DNA of 64,000 nt, taken from assembly GCF_003054325.1 (NCBI RefSeq), contig NZ_QBKU01000004.1:62001-126000 (forward strand), read 5' to 3'. The DNA comes from Sulfitobacter mediterraneus (GTDB taxonomy: Bacteria > Pseudomonadota > Alphaproteobacteria > Rhodobacterales > Rhodobacteraceae). Of the stretch, positions 40,099 through 49,959 are shown piece after piece. Positions within the stretch are counted from its first letter, which is position 1, and the number at the start of each line of letters is the position of its first letter. The position numbers and the translations under genes are program-made. The notes under the pieces were generated by a model. The model did not search any database. It saw only the letters and a program-made list of their open reading frames with translations, and had not been told where the DNA came from.

Positions 40099-41205
40099 AT
40101 GCCTGATAACGCTGATCTTGAATGCCGTGCGATCTCAAAGAGTTTTGATGATTTTCAGGCCGTGAAAGAGGTGAGCTTTGACGTGCCGCCCGGCACGTTC
40201 TTTTCCATTCTTGGCCCGTCCGGTTGTGGCAAGACAACGCTGTTGCGGATGATCGCGGGGTTTCAGGCGCCCAGCGGCGGCGATCTGTTGATCAAGGGCA
40301 AGAGCATGCTGAACGTGCCGCCAAACAAGCGGCCCGTGTCCATGGTGTTTCAACATCTGGCGCTGTTCCCGATGATGAGCATCGGCGCGAATGTCGGCTT
40401 TGGCCTGCGCCAACGCGGCGTGAACAAGGTGGATATCAAGAAACAGGTTGAACGTGTTTTGGAACGCGTCGGCCTTGGCGGCGTGGCGGACAGGCCGGTG
40501 GATTCCCTGTCTGGCGGCCAGAAACAGCGTGTGGCGATTGCCCGCTGTATGGTGCTGGAACCCGATGTGCTGCTCTTGGACGAACCATTGGGCGCGTTGG
40601 ATCTGAAACTGCGCGAGCATATGAAGATTGAGCTGAAAAAGCTGCAATCAGAGTTCAACACAACCTTTGTCTATATCACCCATGACCAATCCGAGGCTCT
40701 GGTGATGAGCGACCAGATCGCGGTGATGAACCACGGTGTATTTGAACAGGTCGGCACCGCACGAGAACTCTATTATCACCCCACGACAGCCTTTGTCGCC
40801 GGGTTTGTCGGTGAGGCAAACAAGTATCAGGCCAAGGTGCAGGTGGCAGGTGCGGGCAGCTTGCAACTGCTGACCCGTGATGGGGTCGCGTTGCAGGGCG
40901 TTGATGCGGGTGAAGGTTTGAAAGAGGGCGACATGACACAGGTGTTTGTCCGCCCCGAAGCGGTGCGTTTGTCGCGCCGCCAAGAGGACATTGGCAATCT
41001 GGGCAACACCGGCAACGGCACGGTAGAAAGCGTGTTATTCAACGGTGCCAACAGCCAGCTGATCCTGCGTGACAGCGCCACGGGCAGCGAGATGAGCGTG
41101 GCCTTGCCGCAGACCAGCGAGTTCCGTGATCTGTCCAAGGGCGATCCGATCTTTTTCGGGTGGGAGCCTGACCAGACACGTTGTTACAGACAGGCCGCCG
41201 GGTGA
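40099..41205 (+). CDS. Polyamine-type ABC ATPase
   Basis: A 368-residue ATPase of the PotA type, with Walker A GPSGCGKTT near residue 38, signature LSGGQKQRVAIARCM, Walker B DVLLLDEP, and an H-loop THDQSEAL. Its C-terminal 120 residues form the TOBE regulatory domain. It energises the two permeases that follow. The ATG at 40099 is used over a TTG one codon upstream. Its stop overlaps the next gene's start. Confidence 0.9.
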   Translation: MPDNADLECRAISKSFDDFQAVKEVSFDVPPGTFFSILGPSGCGKTTLLRMIAGFQAPSGGDLLIKGKSMLNVPPNKRPVSMVFQHLALFPMMSIGANVGFGLRQRGVNKVDIKKQVERVLERVGLGGVADRPVDSLSGGQKQRVAIARCMVLEPDVLLLDEPLGALDLKLREHMKIELKKLQSEFNTTFVYITHDQSEALVMSDQIAVMNHGVFEQVGTARELYYHPTTAFVAGFVGEANKYQAKVQVAGAGSLQLLTRDGVALQGVDAGEGLKEGDMTQVFVRPEAVRLSRRQEDIGNLGNTGNGTVESVLFNGANSQLILRDSATGSEMSVALPQTSEFRDLSKGDPIFFGWEPDQTRCYRQAAG

Positions 41206-42068
41206 TGGCCTCGGATAAATCCCGCCTTGGGCTGATCCTGCTGATGGCCCCGCTCGCGATCTGGCTGATGACGCTGATTGTATTGCCGCATGTGGGCATG
41301 TTTCTGGTGTCTTTGCAGGAAAAGGTCGGTATCCGGCAGTATGAGACCAGCCTTGCCAATTATGCGGTGTTCTTTAACGAGCCACTCTATTGGAACACCT
41401 TTGCCCGCACCGCCTATATGTCGATCACCGCAACTGTTTTGACCCTGCTGATCGGTTTTCCGGTGGCCTACTACATTGCCAAACTGACACGGGGCCGGAC
41501 CAAAACAACGCTGTTTCTGATGTGTTTGATCCCCTTTTGGGTGAGCGAGCTGGTGCGCACGTTCGGCTGGATGATCCTGCTGCGCGAGACCGGAGTTTTG
41601 TCGTCATTCCTGCAATATATCGGCGTGTTGGCTGGCCCGGTTGAGTTTCTATATAACGATGCCGCGATCATGACGGGGCTGGTCTATACGTCGATGCTGT
41701 TCATGGTGGTGCCTTTGGTGACCACGCTGGACAGCCTCGATGACAGCCTGATCGAGGCCGGCTATGACCTTGGCGGCAGCAGCTTTAGCATCCTGCGCGA
41801 GATCGTGATCCCCCATGCCATGCCCGGTATCGTGTCAGGCTGTATCGTGGTTTTCATGTTGTCCCTGGGTAATTATCTGACGCCGATCCTGTTGGGCGGG
41901 AAAGACAGCCTTTGGTTCACGGGGCTGATTTATGATCAGTTTATCACCCGCTTTAACTGGGAGCTGGGATCAGCCTTTGGCTTCCTTTTGTTGGGGCTGT
42001 CCTCGCTGATTGTGTTCTTGGCATTGAAACTGTCCGGCCAATCGCTGGGCAAGACGATGGGGCGCTGA
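41205..42068 (+). CDS. Polyamine-type ABC permease (PotB-like)
   Basis: A 287-residue inner-membrane permease with about six spans. It has the coupling-loop region DSLDDSLIEAGYDLGGSSFSIL near residues 180-205 of the EAA type. The ATG at 41205 overlaps the ATPase stop (TGATG). It pairs with the next permease. Confidence 0.88.
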   Translation: MASDKSRLGLILLMAPLAIWLMTLIVLPHVGMFLVSLQEKVGIRQYETSLANYAVFFNEPLYWNTFARTAYMSITATVLTLLIGFPVAYYIAKLTRGRTKTTLFLMCLIPFWVSELVRTFGWMILLRETGVLSSFLQYIGVLAGPVEFLYNDAAIMTGLVYTSMLFMVVPLVTTLDSLDDSLIEAGYDLGGSSFSILREIVIPHAMPGIVSGCIVVFMLSLGNYLTPILLGGKDSLWFTGLIYDQFITRFNWELGSAFGFLLLGLSSLIVFLALKLSGQSLGKTMGR

Positions 42069-42069
42069 G

Positions 42070-42915
42070 ATGATCACGGGTATTCCACAATCGTCGGGTT
42101 TCAAATGGACTTACCGGGCCTATGTGACGCTGTTCTTTGTCTATCTTGCGCTGCCACTGATCACGGTCTGTGTCTTTGCTTTTAACGACAGCGTCTTTCC
42201 CTCGTTGCCATGGGACGGGTTCACATGGGACTGGTTCTTTGGCACCGAAGCGCCGCGTCTGGGTGTGTTTCATGAGCGACCCATTTTGCGGTCCATTGGC
42301 ACGTCGGCCTTTGTTGCAGTTTGGGTGTCGGGGCTGGCGGTTCTTGTGGGGACCTGCAATGCCTTCTTGTTTGTGCGGCATGATTTTGCGGGCAAGGATT
42401 TTCTCTATATCCTGATGCTGCTGCCACTGATCATTCCGGGGATCATTCTCGGGATTTCGATCCTCGTGTTCTCAAGCAGTATCGCCAACACTCTGGAAGA
42501 GGCAACGGGCCTGTGGTTTGACGGGCTGCGCCCCGGTTTGATCCTAGTCATCCTCGGGCAGTTTTCCTTTATCACCACCTTTGCAACACTGGTGATCTCT
42601 GCCCGGTTGCAGAAATTTGACACATCGCTGGAGGAGGCCGCGCTGAACCTTGGCGCGACCAAATGGGGCGCGATCCGTCAGGTGACGCTGCCGTTCCTGC
42701 TGCCTGCGATGATTGCGGCGGCGGTTGTGGCGGTGCTGATGAGCTTTGAAAATTTCAACACAACGCTGATGCTTGTTGGATCGGATGCGCCGCTGACGGT
42801 GACGATGTTTGACCGGCTTAAACAGGGGTCAACGCCCGTGCTGAATGCGGTATCGCTGCTGTTGATCGTGGTTTCCGCGATCCTTGGATTGGCGTCCTTA
42901 TTGTCGCGGCGGTAG
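42070..42915 (+). CDS. Polyamine-type ABC permease (PotC-like)
   Basis: A 281-residue permease with six spans and the coupling loop LEEAALNLGATKWGAI near residue 190. It starts one base after the preceding stop and completes the importer. The PotC-type place in the operon, after the PotB-like gene, is usual. Confidence 0.88.
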   Translation: MITGIPQSSGFKWTYRAYVTLFFVYLALPLITVCVFAFNDSVFPSLPWDGFTWDWFFGTEAPRLGVFHERPILRSIGTSAFVAVWVSGLAVLVGTCNAFLFVRHDFAGKDFLYILMLLPLIIPGIILGISILVFSSSIANTLEEATGLWFDGLRPGLILVILGQFSFITTFATLVISARLQKFDTSLEEAALNLGATKWGAIRQVTLPFLLPAMIAAAVVAVLMSFENFNTTLMLVGSDAPLTVTMFDRLKQGSTPVLNAVSLLLIVVSAILGLASLLSRR

Positions 42916-42979
42916 GGCTTGCTCTTGCTTTTGGCGGCACAGGGCCACACAACATCGGCAAAGCAAGGAGAGTATGAAT

Positions 42980-43747
42980 ATGGAAAACTGGGCAAATGCA
43001 GTGGCGGTTGTTACCGGTGGCGCGTCAGGTCTCGGCGCGGCCAGCGCAAAGGGTCTGGCGGATGCTGGCCTGAAGGTCGCGATCTTTGATCTGAACGAAG
43101 AGCAGGGGCAGGCCAAAGCTGCCGAGCTGGGCGGGATCTTTCAAAAGGTTGATGTGTCGGATGCGGCCAGCGTCAAGGCGGGCTTTGCCGCTGTGACGGA
43201 ACAATTGGGCGCGCCGCGTGTGTTGGTCAATTGCGCAGGGATCGGCCCGGCGGCCAAGACCGTGTCGCGCGGCGAGGCCCATGATGCGGGGCTGTTTTCC
43301 AAGGTGATCGGCATCAACCTGATCGGATCGTTCCAATGTGCTTCCGAGGCGGCAGCGGGCATGGTCGGGGCCGAACCGATGGCCCCTGACGGCCAGCGCG
43401 GTGTGATCATCAACACGGCCTCCGTTGCGGCCTATGAAGGGCAGGTGGGGCAGGTGGCCTATGCCGCCTCCAAGGGCGGTATTGTGGGTATGACCCTGCC
43501 AATGGCGCGTGATCTGGCGGACAAGGGCGTGCGGGTTTGCACCATTGCACCGGGCCTGTTCCTGACGCCGCTTCTGGAAGGGTTGCCGCAAGATGTGCAG
43601 GATTCACTCGGCGCACAGGTGCCGTTCCCGTCCCGCCTTGGCCAGCCTGCGGAATACGCCAAACTGGTGTGTCACATTCTGGACAACCCGATGCTGAACG
43701 GTGAAGTGATCCGCCTTGATGGCGCGATCCGCATGGCACCCCGGTAA
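42980..43747 (+). CDS. SDR-family dehydrogenase beside the ABC operon
   Basis: A 255-residue NAD(P)-dependent short-chain dehydrogenase: TGGASGLGAA near residue 12, NCAGIG, catalytic YAASKGG, and a family C-terminus. Its overall sequence resembles 3-hydroxyacyl-CoA dehydrogenase type II (HSD10-like). It lies 64 bases after the permease and may process the imported compound, but this is inferred. The ATG at 42980 is chosen because AAGGAG is nine bases upstream; an ATG at 42974 is only three bases away. Confidence 0.85.
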   Translation: MENWANAVAVVTGGASGLGAASAKGLADAGLKVAIFDLNEEQGQAKAAELGGIFQKVDVSDAASVKAGFAAVTEQLGAPRVLVNCAGIGPAAKTVSRGEAHDAGLFSKVIGINLIGSFQCASEAAAGMVGAEPMAPDGQRGVIINTASVAAYEGQVGQVAYAASKGGIVGMTLPMARDLADKGVRVCTIAPGLFLTPLLEGLPQDVQDSLGAQVPFPSRLGQPAEYAKLVCHILDNPMLNGEVIRLDGAIRMAPR

Positions 43748-43790
43748 ACAGCAGGCAAAGGGTGGGCCGGGCTGCTGCCGGGCCTACCGA

Positions 43791-44174
43791 TCAGTCTGCC
43801 TTGGCGATCTCGCGGTCGGCCTCTGGCACGTTGAGCGTGGACCATGTGTCGTCCTGAGGCGGTGCGGGGGGCGTGTCGCAAGTACGTTTGTGGATGTTCA
43901 CCTTGGCGATGAAGTTGGCCGAAATTGGCGCAGTCACAAACAGAAACGCCATGATCAGCAATTCATGCAGTGACCCTTCGGCAAAGACATAGCTGTGGAT
44001 CATTGAGGCCAACAGCAATGCGCCAATGCCGATGGTTCCAACCTTGGTCGGCGCATGCAGGCGGGTCATGGAATCGTTGAACTTGAGCAGGCCAATGGTC
44101 CCGATCAGGGCAAAGGCCGCGCCGATCAACAGGCAAATGCCAACGGCGTATATTCCGATCACTTCAAGTGTCAT
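43791..44174 (-). CDS. mrpG: Mrp antiporter subunit G
   Basis: A 127-residue protein with three hydrophobic spans and the family motif LLKFNDSMTRLHAPTKVGTIG. It is the last gene of the six-gene Mrp/Pha operon. The C-terminal tail is polar (TPPAPPQDDTWS). It overlaps mrpF by four bases and converges with the SDR gene. The subunit is needed for the complex to move sodium or potassium ions against protons. Confidence 0.92.
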   Translation of the reverse strand: MTLEVIGIYAVGICLLIGAAFALIGTIGLLKFNDSMTRLHAPTKVGTIGIGALLLASMIHSYVFAEGSLHELLIMAFLFVTAPISANFIAKVNIHKRTCDTPPAPPQDDTWSTLNVPEADREIAKAD

Positions 44175-44458
44175 TCGATGATATCCCCCCGCAGGACGAA
44201 CCGCGCATAAGCAACGGTTGAGACAAAGCCGAGCATGGCGATGATCAAGGCCACCTCAAAGTAGATCCGGCTGCCTTGGGAAATACCCAGCAGGATGATC
44301 AAGCCGATGGCGTTCACCACCATCGTATCCAGCGCCAGTATGCGATCGCCTGTGCTTGGTCCAATGACAAGGCGCACCATCGACAGGACCTGCGACAAGG
44401 CCACCAGCACAAAAGCGATGACCAAGGCGGCATCCATGAATTGCATCGCGGTTTCCAT
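44171..44458 (-). CDS. mrpF: Mrp antiporter subunit F
   Basis: A 95-residue subunit with three spans and the motif VIGPSTGDRILALDTMVVNAIG, conserved in MrpF. It overlaps mrpG by four bases and mrpE by one. It belongs to the small-subunit cap of the antiporter. Confidence 0.92.
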   Translation of the reverse strand: METAMQFMDAALVIAFVLVALSQVLSMVRLVIGPSTGDRILALDTMVVNAIGLIILLGISQGSRIYFEVALIIAMLGFVSTVAYARFVLRGDIIE

Positions 44459-44958
44459 CAGAAAATCTCCTTCAGGCGGCGCTCATAGCGGTCTTTGATC
44501 TCGTCCCGGACACTGTCAGGATCGTCGGTGTGCAGCACATGGACCAGCAGGCTGTGCCCTTCGTCGGACAGATCAGCGGAGACGGTGCCGGGGGTCAGGG
44601 TGATCGTGCCGGCCAGAACCGAGATCGCCTCGGGCTGGCGCAGCTCAAGCGGGATAATGATCCAGGCAGGCCGCAGTTTTGAGTTGGGTTTCGTCAGGAC
44701 GATCCATGCCACCTGCACATTGGCCACCAGAATGTCCCACAGAACAATGATCAGGTAGGTCGCCATATTGCCAAGGTGAAACCGTACCGGACGGTCCGGC
44801 CACCACACAGCAGTCAGACGCGGGATCAGAACACCAAGGATCAGGCCAAAGACGGCCATACCGGCAGAAAACTCATTTTGCAGTAGGATCCAGATCAACG
44901 CCAGAAGCAGCGTCAACAACGGATGTGGAAACAGCCAGCGATAGGCGCGCATCAGCAT
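44458..44958 (-). CDS. mrpE: Mrp antiporter subunit E
   Basis: A 166-residue subunit with about two to three N-terminal spans and a longer cytoplasmic tail. It has LLLALIWILLQNEFS near the start and the MrpE motif SVLAGTITLTPGTVSADLS. It sits between D and F, as in all such operons. Confidence 0.92.
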   Translation of the reverse strand: MLMRAYRWLFPHPLLTLLLALIWILLQNEFSAGMAVFGLILGVLIPRLTAVWWPDRPVRFHLGNMATYLIIVLWDILVANVQVAWIVLTKPNSKLRPAWIIIPLELRQPEAISVLAGTITLTPGTVSADLSDEGHSLLVHVLHTDDPDSVRDEIKDRYERRLKEIF

Positions 44959-44959
44959 G

Positions 44960-46507
44960 TTAATGGCCCTCCTTCGGTGTGCTCAACTTGCCCGGTGTGC
45001 CCAATACCTTGCTAATGTAGGGCGCTGGATCAAACAGCTGTTTGGCGGTGGCATCGGCATAGCGATAGGCCGGTCCGGCAAAAACCGTGTGCAAGATTAG
45101 TAGCGACAGCAGCCCGCCCACTGCGGCATAGGACAGCACGCTTGGGCGCGGGCTGGGCAGTTGACCTTCGTGCTCGGGCAGGGTTTCGGCGCTGGCTTTC
45201 CAGAACAGGACGCTGCCCGCGCGGGCAAAACCGACCACGCTGATCAGGCTCGCGGACAGGATGATCGCCCAGGTCCAGACCGCCAATGGCGTGTCAAAGG
45301 CGGCATCGAGGATCATCAGCTTGCCAACAAAACCTGACAGAGGCGGCAGGCCCGTCATCGCAATTGCCGCGACAAAGAACAGTGCAGCGGTCAACGCGGC
45401 ACCCGAGACAGGCGGCGCTGCTGTGAGGTTCAGATGGGCGCGGCCCGCGCGCACCAGATCGCAGATCAGGAACAACGCCGCTGCCGCCAATGTCGAATGC
45501 ACGATGTAATACAGCGCAGCGGCAATGCCCGCCTGACTGAACAACGAGATGGAGATCATCACCATCCCCATCGACCCGATCACCGCAAAGGCCACCAACC
45601 GGTCCAGCTTGCGGGCCGCCAGCACGCCGATCATCCCCAGCGCCAGCGAGACCAGCGCAGCGGGCAACAGCCACAGCCCATGCAGGCCCGCCGTGACATC
45701 CAGATCAGGGGCAAAGACCATGGTATAGACCCGGATAATCGCATAGGCGCCAACCTTCGTCATGATCGCAAACAGGGCGGCAACGGGGGCGGGTGCCTCG
45801 GCATAGCTTGAAGGGAGCCAGAAGTGCAGCGGCACGACCGCCGCCTTGATCGCGAACACCAGCAGCAACATCACCGAGGCAATGCGGATACCAACGGATT
45901 CTGCGGGATCAACCAGCGCAACACGTTGGGCCAGATCGGCCATATTGAGGGTTCCGGTTTCGGCATAAATCGCGCCAAGGGCAAAGAGGAACAGGGTCGA
46001 GCCAAGCAGGTTGAACAGCACATATTGCACCCCAGCCCGCAGGCGCAGGTTGCCGCCCCCATGGATCATCAGCCCGTAGGAAGCGATCAGCAACACTTCG
46101 AAAAACACAAACAGGTTAAAGACGTCGCCGGTCAGAAAGGCACCCATGATCCCCATCAGCTGAAACTGGAAGAGCGCGTGAAAATGCCACCCGCGTTTGT
46201 CCCAGCCTGATCCGATAGCATAGAGGATCACAAACAGTGCCAGTACTGCCGTGAGCAAGATCATCAGTGTCGAAAGCCGGTCGCCGACCAGCACAATGCC
46301 AAAGGGCGCGGCCCAATCGCTGAGCTGGTAGAGGATGATCGTCCCGTCTGAGGCCTGCCACGCCAGCCCGGCGGCAATCGCGATCAGCGACAGCACCCCC
46401 GCCACAGAAAACACCCGCTGGATGCCAATGTGATAGCGTGCCGCCAGCACGATGAACGGGGCCAGCAGCGCGGGCAGGACAACGGGGGCAATGATCCAAT
46501 GGGTCAT
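44960..46507 (-). CDS. mrpD: Mrp antiporter subunit D
   Basis: A 515-residue polytopic protein with about 14 spans, related to the complex I antiporter-like subunits NuoM/NuoN. It contains FEVLLIASYGLMIHGG, PLHFWLPSSYAEAPAPVAALF and LPPLSGFVGKLMIL. It is one of the two large ion-translocating subunits. The gene overlaps mrpC by four bases. Confidence 0.94.
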   Translation of the reverse strand: MTHWIIAPVVLPALLAPFIVLAARYHIGIQRVFSVAGVLSLIAIAAGLAWQASDGTIILYQLSDWAAPFGIVLVGDRLSTLMILLTAVLALFVILYAIGSGWDKRGWHFHALFQFQLMGIMGAFLTGDVFNLFVFFEVLLIASYGLMIHGGGNLRLRAGVQYVLFNLLGSTLFLFALGAIYAETGTLNMADLAQRVALVDPAESVGIRIASVMLLLVFAIKAAVVPLHFWLPSSYAEAPAPVAALFAIMTKVGAYAIIRVYTMVFAPDLDVTAGLHGLWLLPAALVSLALGMIGVLAARKLDRLVAFAVIGSMGMVMISISLFSQAGIAAALYYIVHSTLAAAALFLICDLVRAGRAHLNLTAAPPVSGAALTAALFFVAAIAMTGLPPLSGFVGKLMILDAAFDTPLAVWTWAIILSASLISVVGFARAGSVLFWKASAETLPEHEGQLPSPRPSVLSYAAVGGLLSLLILHTVFAGPAYRYADATAKQLFDPAPYISKVLGTPGKLSTPKEGH

Positions 46508-46860
46508 GTCGCGTCCTCCGCTTTGAGGTCCGCTTCGGGCGGGGCTTGATCGTCTACGTGATCGTCATCGGCGCCCAGATACGCCCCCAGCGCAATCATC
46601 ACCACAACGGCGGTCATCCCAAAGGAGATCACAATCGCGGTGAGGACAAGCGCCTGCGGCAACGGATCGGTATAGCTGGCGGCATCGCCCAGGATTGGCG
46701 GTGCGCCAACGGTCAACCGGCCCGAGGCAAACAAAAAGACGTTCACGGCATAGGTCAGCAGGGACATACCGATGATCACAGGAAAGCTGCGCAAACGCAG
46801 CACCAGATAGATACCCGCAGCGGTCAGAATGCCGATGGCGGAGGCAACAAGAAGTTCCAT
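46504..46860 (-). CDS. mrpC: Mrp antiporter subunit C
   Basis: A 118-residue three-span protein related to NuoK, starting MELLVASAIGILTAAGIYLVL with DPLPQALVLTAIVISFG, the NuoK/MrpC motif. The ATG at 46860 is used; a longer frame upstream runs into the end of mrpA and is not credible. It starts one base after the mrpAB stop. Confidence 0.93.
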   Translation of the reverse strand: MELLVASAIGILTAAGIYLVLRLRSFPVIIGMSLLTYAVNVFLFASGRLTVGAPPILGDAASYTDPLPQALVLTAIVISFGMTAVVVMIALGAYLGADDDHVDDQAPPEADLKAEDAT

Positions 46861-46861
46861 G

Positions 46862-49735
46862 TTATGCTCCTTCTTTCGCGGGGTTGGTGACGTCTGCGGG
46901 ATCGCGCGAAGGGTCAATATCCATCGGGTGTTCGCTGTCTTGGGCATCGGCGCGCCGTGCCAGTCTTGAGAAGCTTTCCAGCGACAACATGACCGCGCCC
47001 ACAACGGCTAGGAATACGCCCAGATCGAACAGGGCCGCTGTGGCCAATTCAAATTTCTCAAAGGGCGGAATGCGCACATAGGTGAAATCGGACGTCAGGA
47101 ACGGCTTGCCGACAAACCACGATCCGATCCCGGTCAGGCCCGCCGTCAGAACGCCCGCGCCAATCACTCCGTGATAGGGATAGCGCAGCCGCGCCGAGGT
47201 CCAGGAAAAACCGCTGGCCATATATTGCATCACCACCGCGATGGAGACCACGAGCCCGGCAATAAACCCGCCGCCCGGCTCATTGTGGCCGCGCCAGAAG
47301 ATGTAGAAGCCCACCATCAGGACCACGGGCATCATCACGCGGGTCAGGACCACCATCATCGTAGGATGCATATCGCCCGCGCGGGGTTGATCCGGTGTGC
47401 GGTTCAACAGCCGCGCCCGGACGGGGCCATCCAGCAACGTTTCGGTCAGTGCATAAATCAGCAAGGCGGCAATCCCCAGCACGATAATCTCGCCAAAGGT
47501 GTCAAAGCCCCGAAAATCCACCAAGATCACGTTCACCACATTGGTGCCGCCGCCGCCCTTGTAGGAATTGGCGAGGTGATATTCGGAGATCGGCGAGGTG
47601 ACAGCCTCTCGCAGTAGGAAATGATAAGACATCGCCAGTGTCGCCAGGCCGCCCGCGATGGCCACAAGGGCGTCGCGGGTGCGGCGCAGGACCGTGCTTT
47701 CAACCGGGGTGCGGTTGGGCAGGAAATTCAACGCCAGCAACAGCAGGATGATGGAGACAACCTCAACCGTGATCTGGGTCATGGCCAGATCCGGTGCGCT
47801 GAAGAACACAAAGCCGACCGAAACCATCAGGCCGACAATGCCGATCAGGATCAGTGCCAGCAGACGATTGCGATGCAGGAACACCAAGCCACCCGTCGCC
47901 GCGACCAGCATCACCCAACCGGCAATCTCAACCGCGCCAGCAGGTTGCACGGTACGGGTGGCCGCGCCCAATGTGCCGGTCGACCATGCATGATAGCCCG
48001 CGGCGATGACGGTCACGACCATAAGGGCCGCATACCGCGAAAACGCGCCGTTGTGCAGCGGGTGAATGATGCCGCGTGCAAGCGAAACCGCGCTTGCGAT
48101 GGTTGCGTCAAAGATCGTTTTGGCTTCGGGCCGGGGCGCGGCATCCCACAGGCGCAAGGCCGGGCGGTAAAGCATCAGAAGAATGAGACCACCCAGCACC
48201 GCGACAACCGACATATAGAGCGGCGGCGTCAGCCCGTGCCAGATCTTCAGATGCGCCTTGGGCAGGGCAGCAGCATCACCCAGAACGGCAGAGGTCACAA
48301 GTTTGACCAGCGGCTCCGCCAGAAACGGTGCTACTCCGATGGCCACGACCAACACCACTAAGATGGCAGGCGGCAGCCACAGGCCAGGGCCGGGATCATG
48401 GGGCGCACTGGGATAATCGTCGCGCTTTGGACCAAGGAAAGTATGGCCGATCAGGCGGAAACAATAGGCCGCAGAGAACAGCGATCCAACCGTTGCCAGC
48501 GCTGGCACCAGCCATGGTGTGTTGAACAACGCGGTATGCGTCGCCTCTTCCAGCATCATTTCTTTGGACAGGAACCCGTTCAGCAGGGGAATGCCCGCCA
48601 TCGACAGGGCCGCCAGCGTGGCAATAACAAAGGTCACAGGCATCAAATGGCGCAGCCCGCCCAGCCTGCGAATGTCGCGGGTATGGGTCTCGTGATCAAT
48701 GATCCCGGCGGACATAAACAGCGCGGCTTTGAACGTGGCGTGGTTGAGAATATGGAACACCGCCGCCATGGCGCCAAAGGCAGTGCCGGTGCCCAAAAGC
48801 ATGGTGATCAGGCCCAGATGGCTGACCGTGGAAAAGGCCAGCAGCGCCTTCAGATCATGTTTAAAGAGCGCGATCACCGCACCCAGAACCATGGTGATCA
48901 GGCCTGCCGTGGTGACGATCAAGAACCACTCTGGCGTGCCCGCGAGCACAGGCCACATCCGGGCCATCAGGAAAATCCCGGCTTTGACCATGGTGGCAGA
49001 GTGCAGATAGGCAGAGACCGGCGTGGGCGCGGCCATGGCGTGCGGCAGCCAGAAATGGAACGGAAACTGTGCGGACTTGGTGAAACAGCCAAGCAGGATC
49101 AACAACAACGCTGGCAGATACAGCGGCGAGCTTTGGATCAATTCGCGGTTCTGCAAGATCACGCTGAGGTCATAGCTGCCGACAATCTGACCAAGGATCA
49201 GCATGCCACCGATCATTGCCAACCCGCCCATTCCAGTTACAGTCAGCGCCATGCGGGCGCCCTGACGCCCTCCGGGCAGATGTTTCCAATAGCCGATCAA
49301 AAGGAACGAGGAAAGCGAGGTGAGTTCCCAGAACACCAGCAAAAGCAATATGTTATCGCTTAGAACAATGCCCGCCATCGCGCCTTGGAACAGCAGCAGA
49401 TAAGTGAAAAACTCACCCATGTTGTCTTCACGCGCCAGATAATACCGCGCATAGGCGATGATCAGCAGACCAATCCCCAGGATCAGGCTGGCAAAGAAAA
49501 AGCCGAGCCCGTCCAGCATCAGGTTCACGTTGAGACCCAGCATCGGCAGCCAATTGACGCCGGTGGTCACGACCTCTCCGGCCAGAACGGCAGGCAGGTT
49601 GGTCAGCAGACCGATGAGGGCTGCCAAAGTGACGGTAAAGGTGACGCCAGCGCAGGCCTGACGGCCGGCGGAATTCATCAAACCGGGTAACAAGGCCCCC
49701 AGAAATGGGAGGGCAACGACAAGGAAGAGGGACAC
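46862..49735 (-). CDS. mrpA: Fused Mrp antiporter subunits A and B
   Basis: A 957-residue polytopic protein. Residues 1-760 match MrpA (NuoL-like, with FFEL-type helix LLVFWELTSLSSFLLIGYWK and FPFHFWLPHAMAAPTPVSAYLHSATM). The C-terminal portion (about 780-940, with VLTRVMMPVVLMVGFYIFWRGHNEPGGGFIAGL) is MrpB. The A-B fusion is standard in alphaproteobacteria (PhaAB). It starts the minus-strand antiporter operon. This operon supports pH and salt tolerance, and the ion used is sodium or potassium according to family. Confidence 0.94.
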   Translation of the reverse strand: MSLFLVVALPFLGALLPGLMNSAGRQACAGVTFTVTLAALIGLLTNLPAVLAGEVVTTGVNWLPMLGLNVNLMLDGLGFFFASLILGIGLLIIAYARYYLAREDNMGEFFTYLLLFQGAMAGIVLSDNILLLLVFWELTSLSSFLLIGYWKHLPGGRQGARMALTVTGMGGLAMIGGMLILGQIVGSYDLSVILQNRELIQSSPLYLPALLLILLGCFTKSAQFPFHFWLPHAMAAPTPVSAYLHSATMVKAGIFLMARMWPVLAGTPEWFLIVTTAGLITMVLGAVIALFKHDLKALLAFSTVSHLGLITMLLGTGTAFGAMAAVFHILNHATFKAALFMSAGIIDHETHTRDIRRLGGLRHLMPVTFVIATLAALSMAGIPLLNGFLSKEMMLEEATHTALFNTPWLVPALATVGSLFSAAYCFRLIGHTFLGPKRDDYPSAPHDPGPGLWLPPAILVVLVVAIGVAPFLAEPLVKLVTSAVLGDAAALPKAHLKIWHGLTPPLYMSVVAVLGGLILLMLYRPALRLWDAAPRPEAKTIFDATIASAVSLARGIIHPLHNGAFSRYAALMVVTVIAAGYHAWSTGTLGAATRTVQPAGAVEIAGWVMLVAATGGLVFLHRNRLLALILIGIVGLMVSVGFVFFSAPDLAMTQITVEVVSIILLLLALNFLPNRTPVESTVLRRTRDALVAIAGGLATLAMSYHFLLREAVTSPISEYHLANSYKGGGGTNVVNVILVDFRGFDTFGEIIVLGIAALLIYALTETLLDGPVRARLLNRTPDQPRAGDMHPTMMVVLTRVMMPVVLMVGFYIFWRGHNEPGGGFIAGLVVSIAVVMQYMASGFSWTSARLRYPYHGVIGAGVLTAGLTGIGSWFVGKPFLTSDFTYVRIPPFEKFELATAALFDLGVFLAVVGAVMLSLESFSRLARRADAQDSEHPMDIDPSRDPADVTNPAKEGA

Positions 49736-49959
49736 GCGAACTCCTGATCTTGGGGCCTGAAAGATTGCCTTTATCTGGTTCAGTTTAAGGGTTTTCTCAA
49801 GGGAAACCGAACAGAATTGTCACAAAACCATCATTTGACCCGTTTGGCGGGTGATCTGCCGCGATCTGTCGCAGGTTTTTTGCCACGCAGGGGTGGGGTG
49901 AACCCTTGCCAAAAATGCCGCGCTCTGGCCTTTTGCCGGGAACTTCGGAAGGATCAAAC

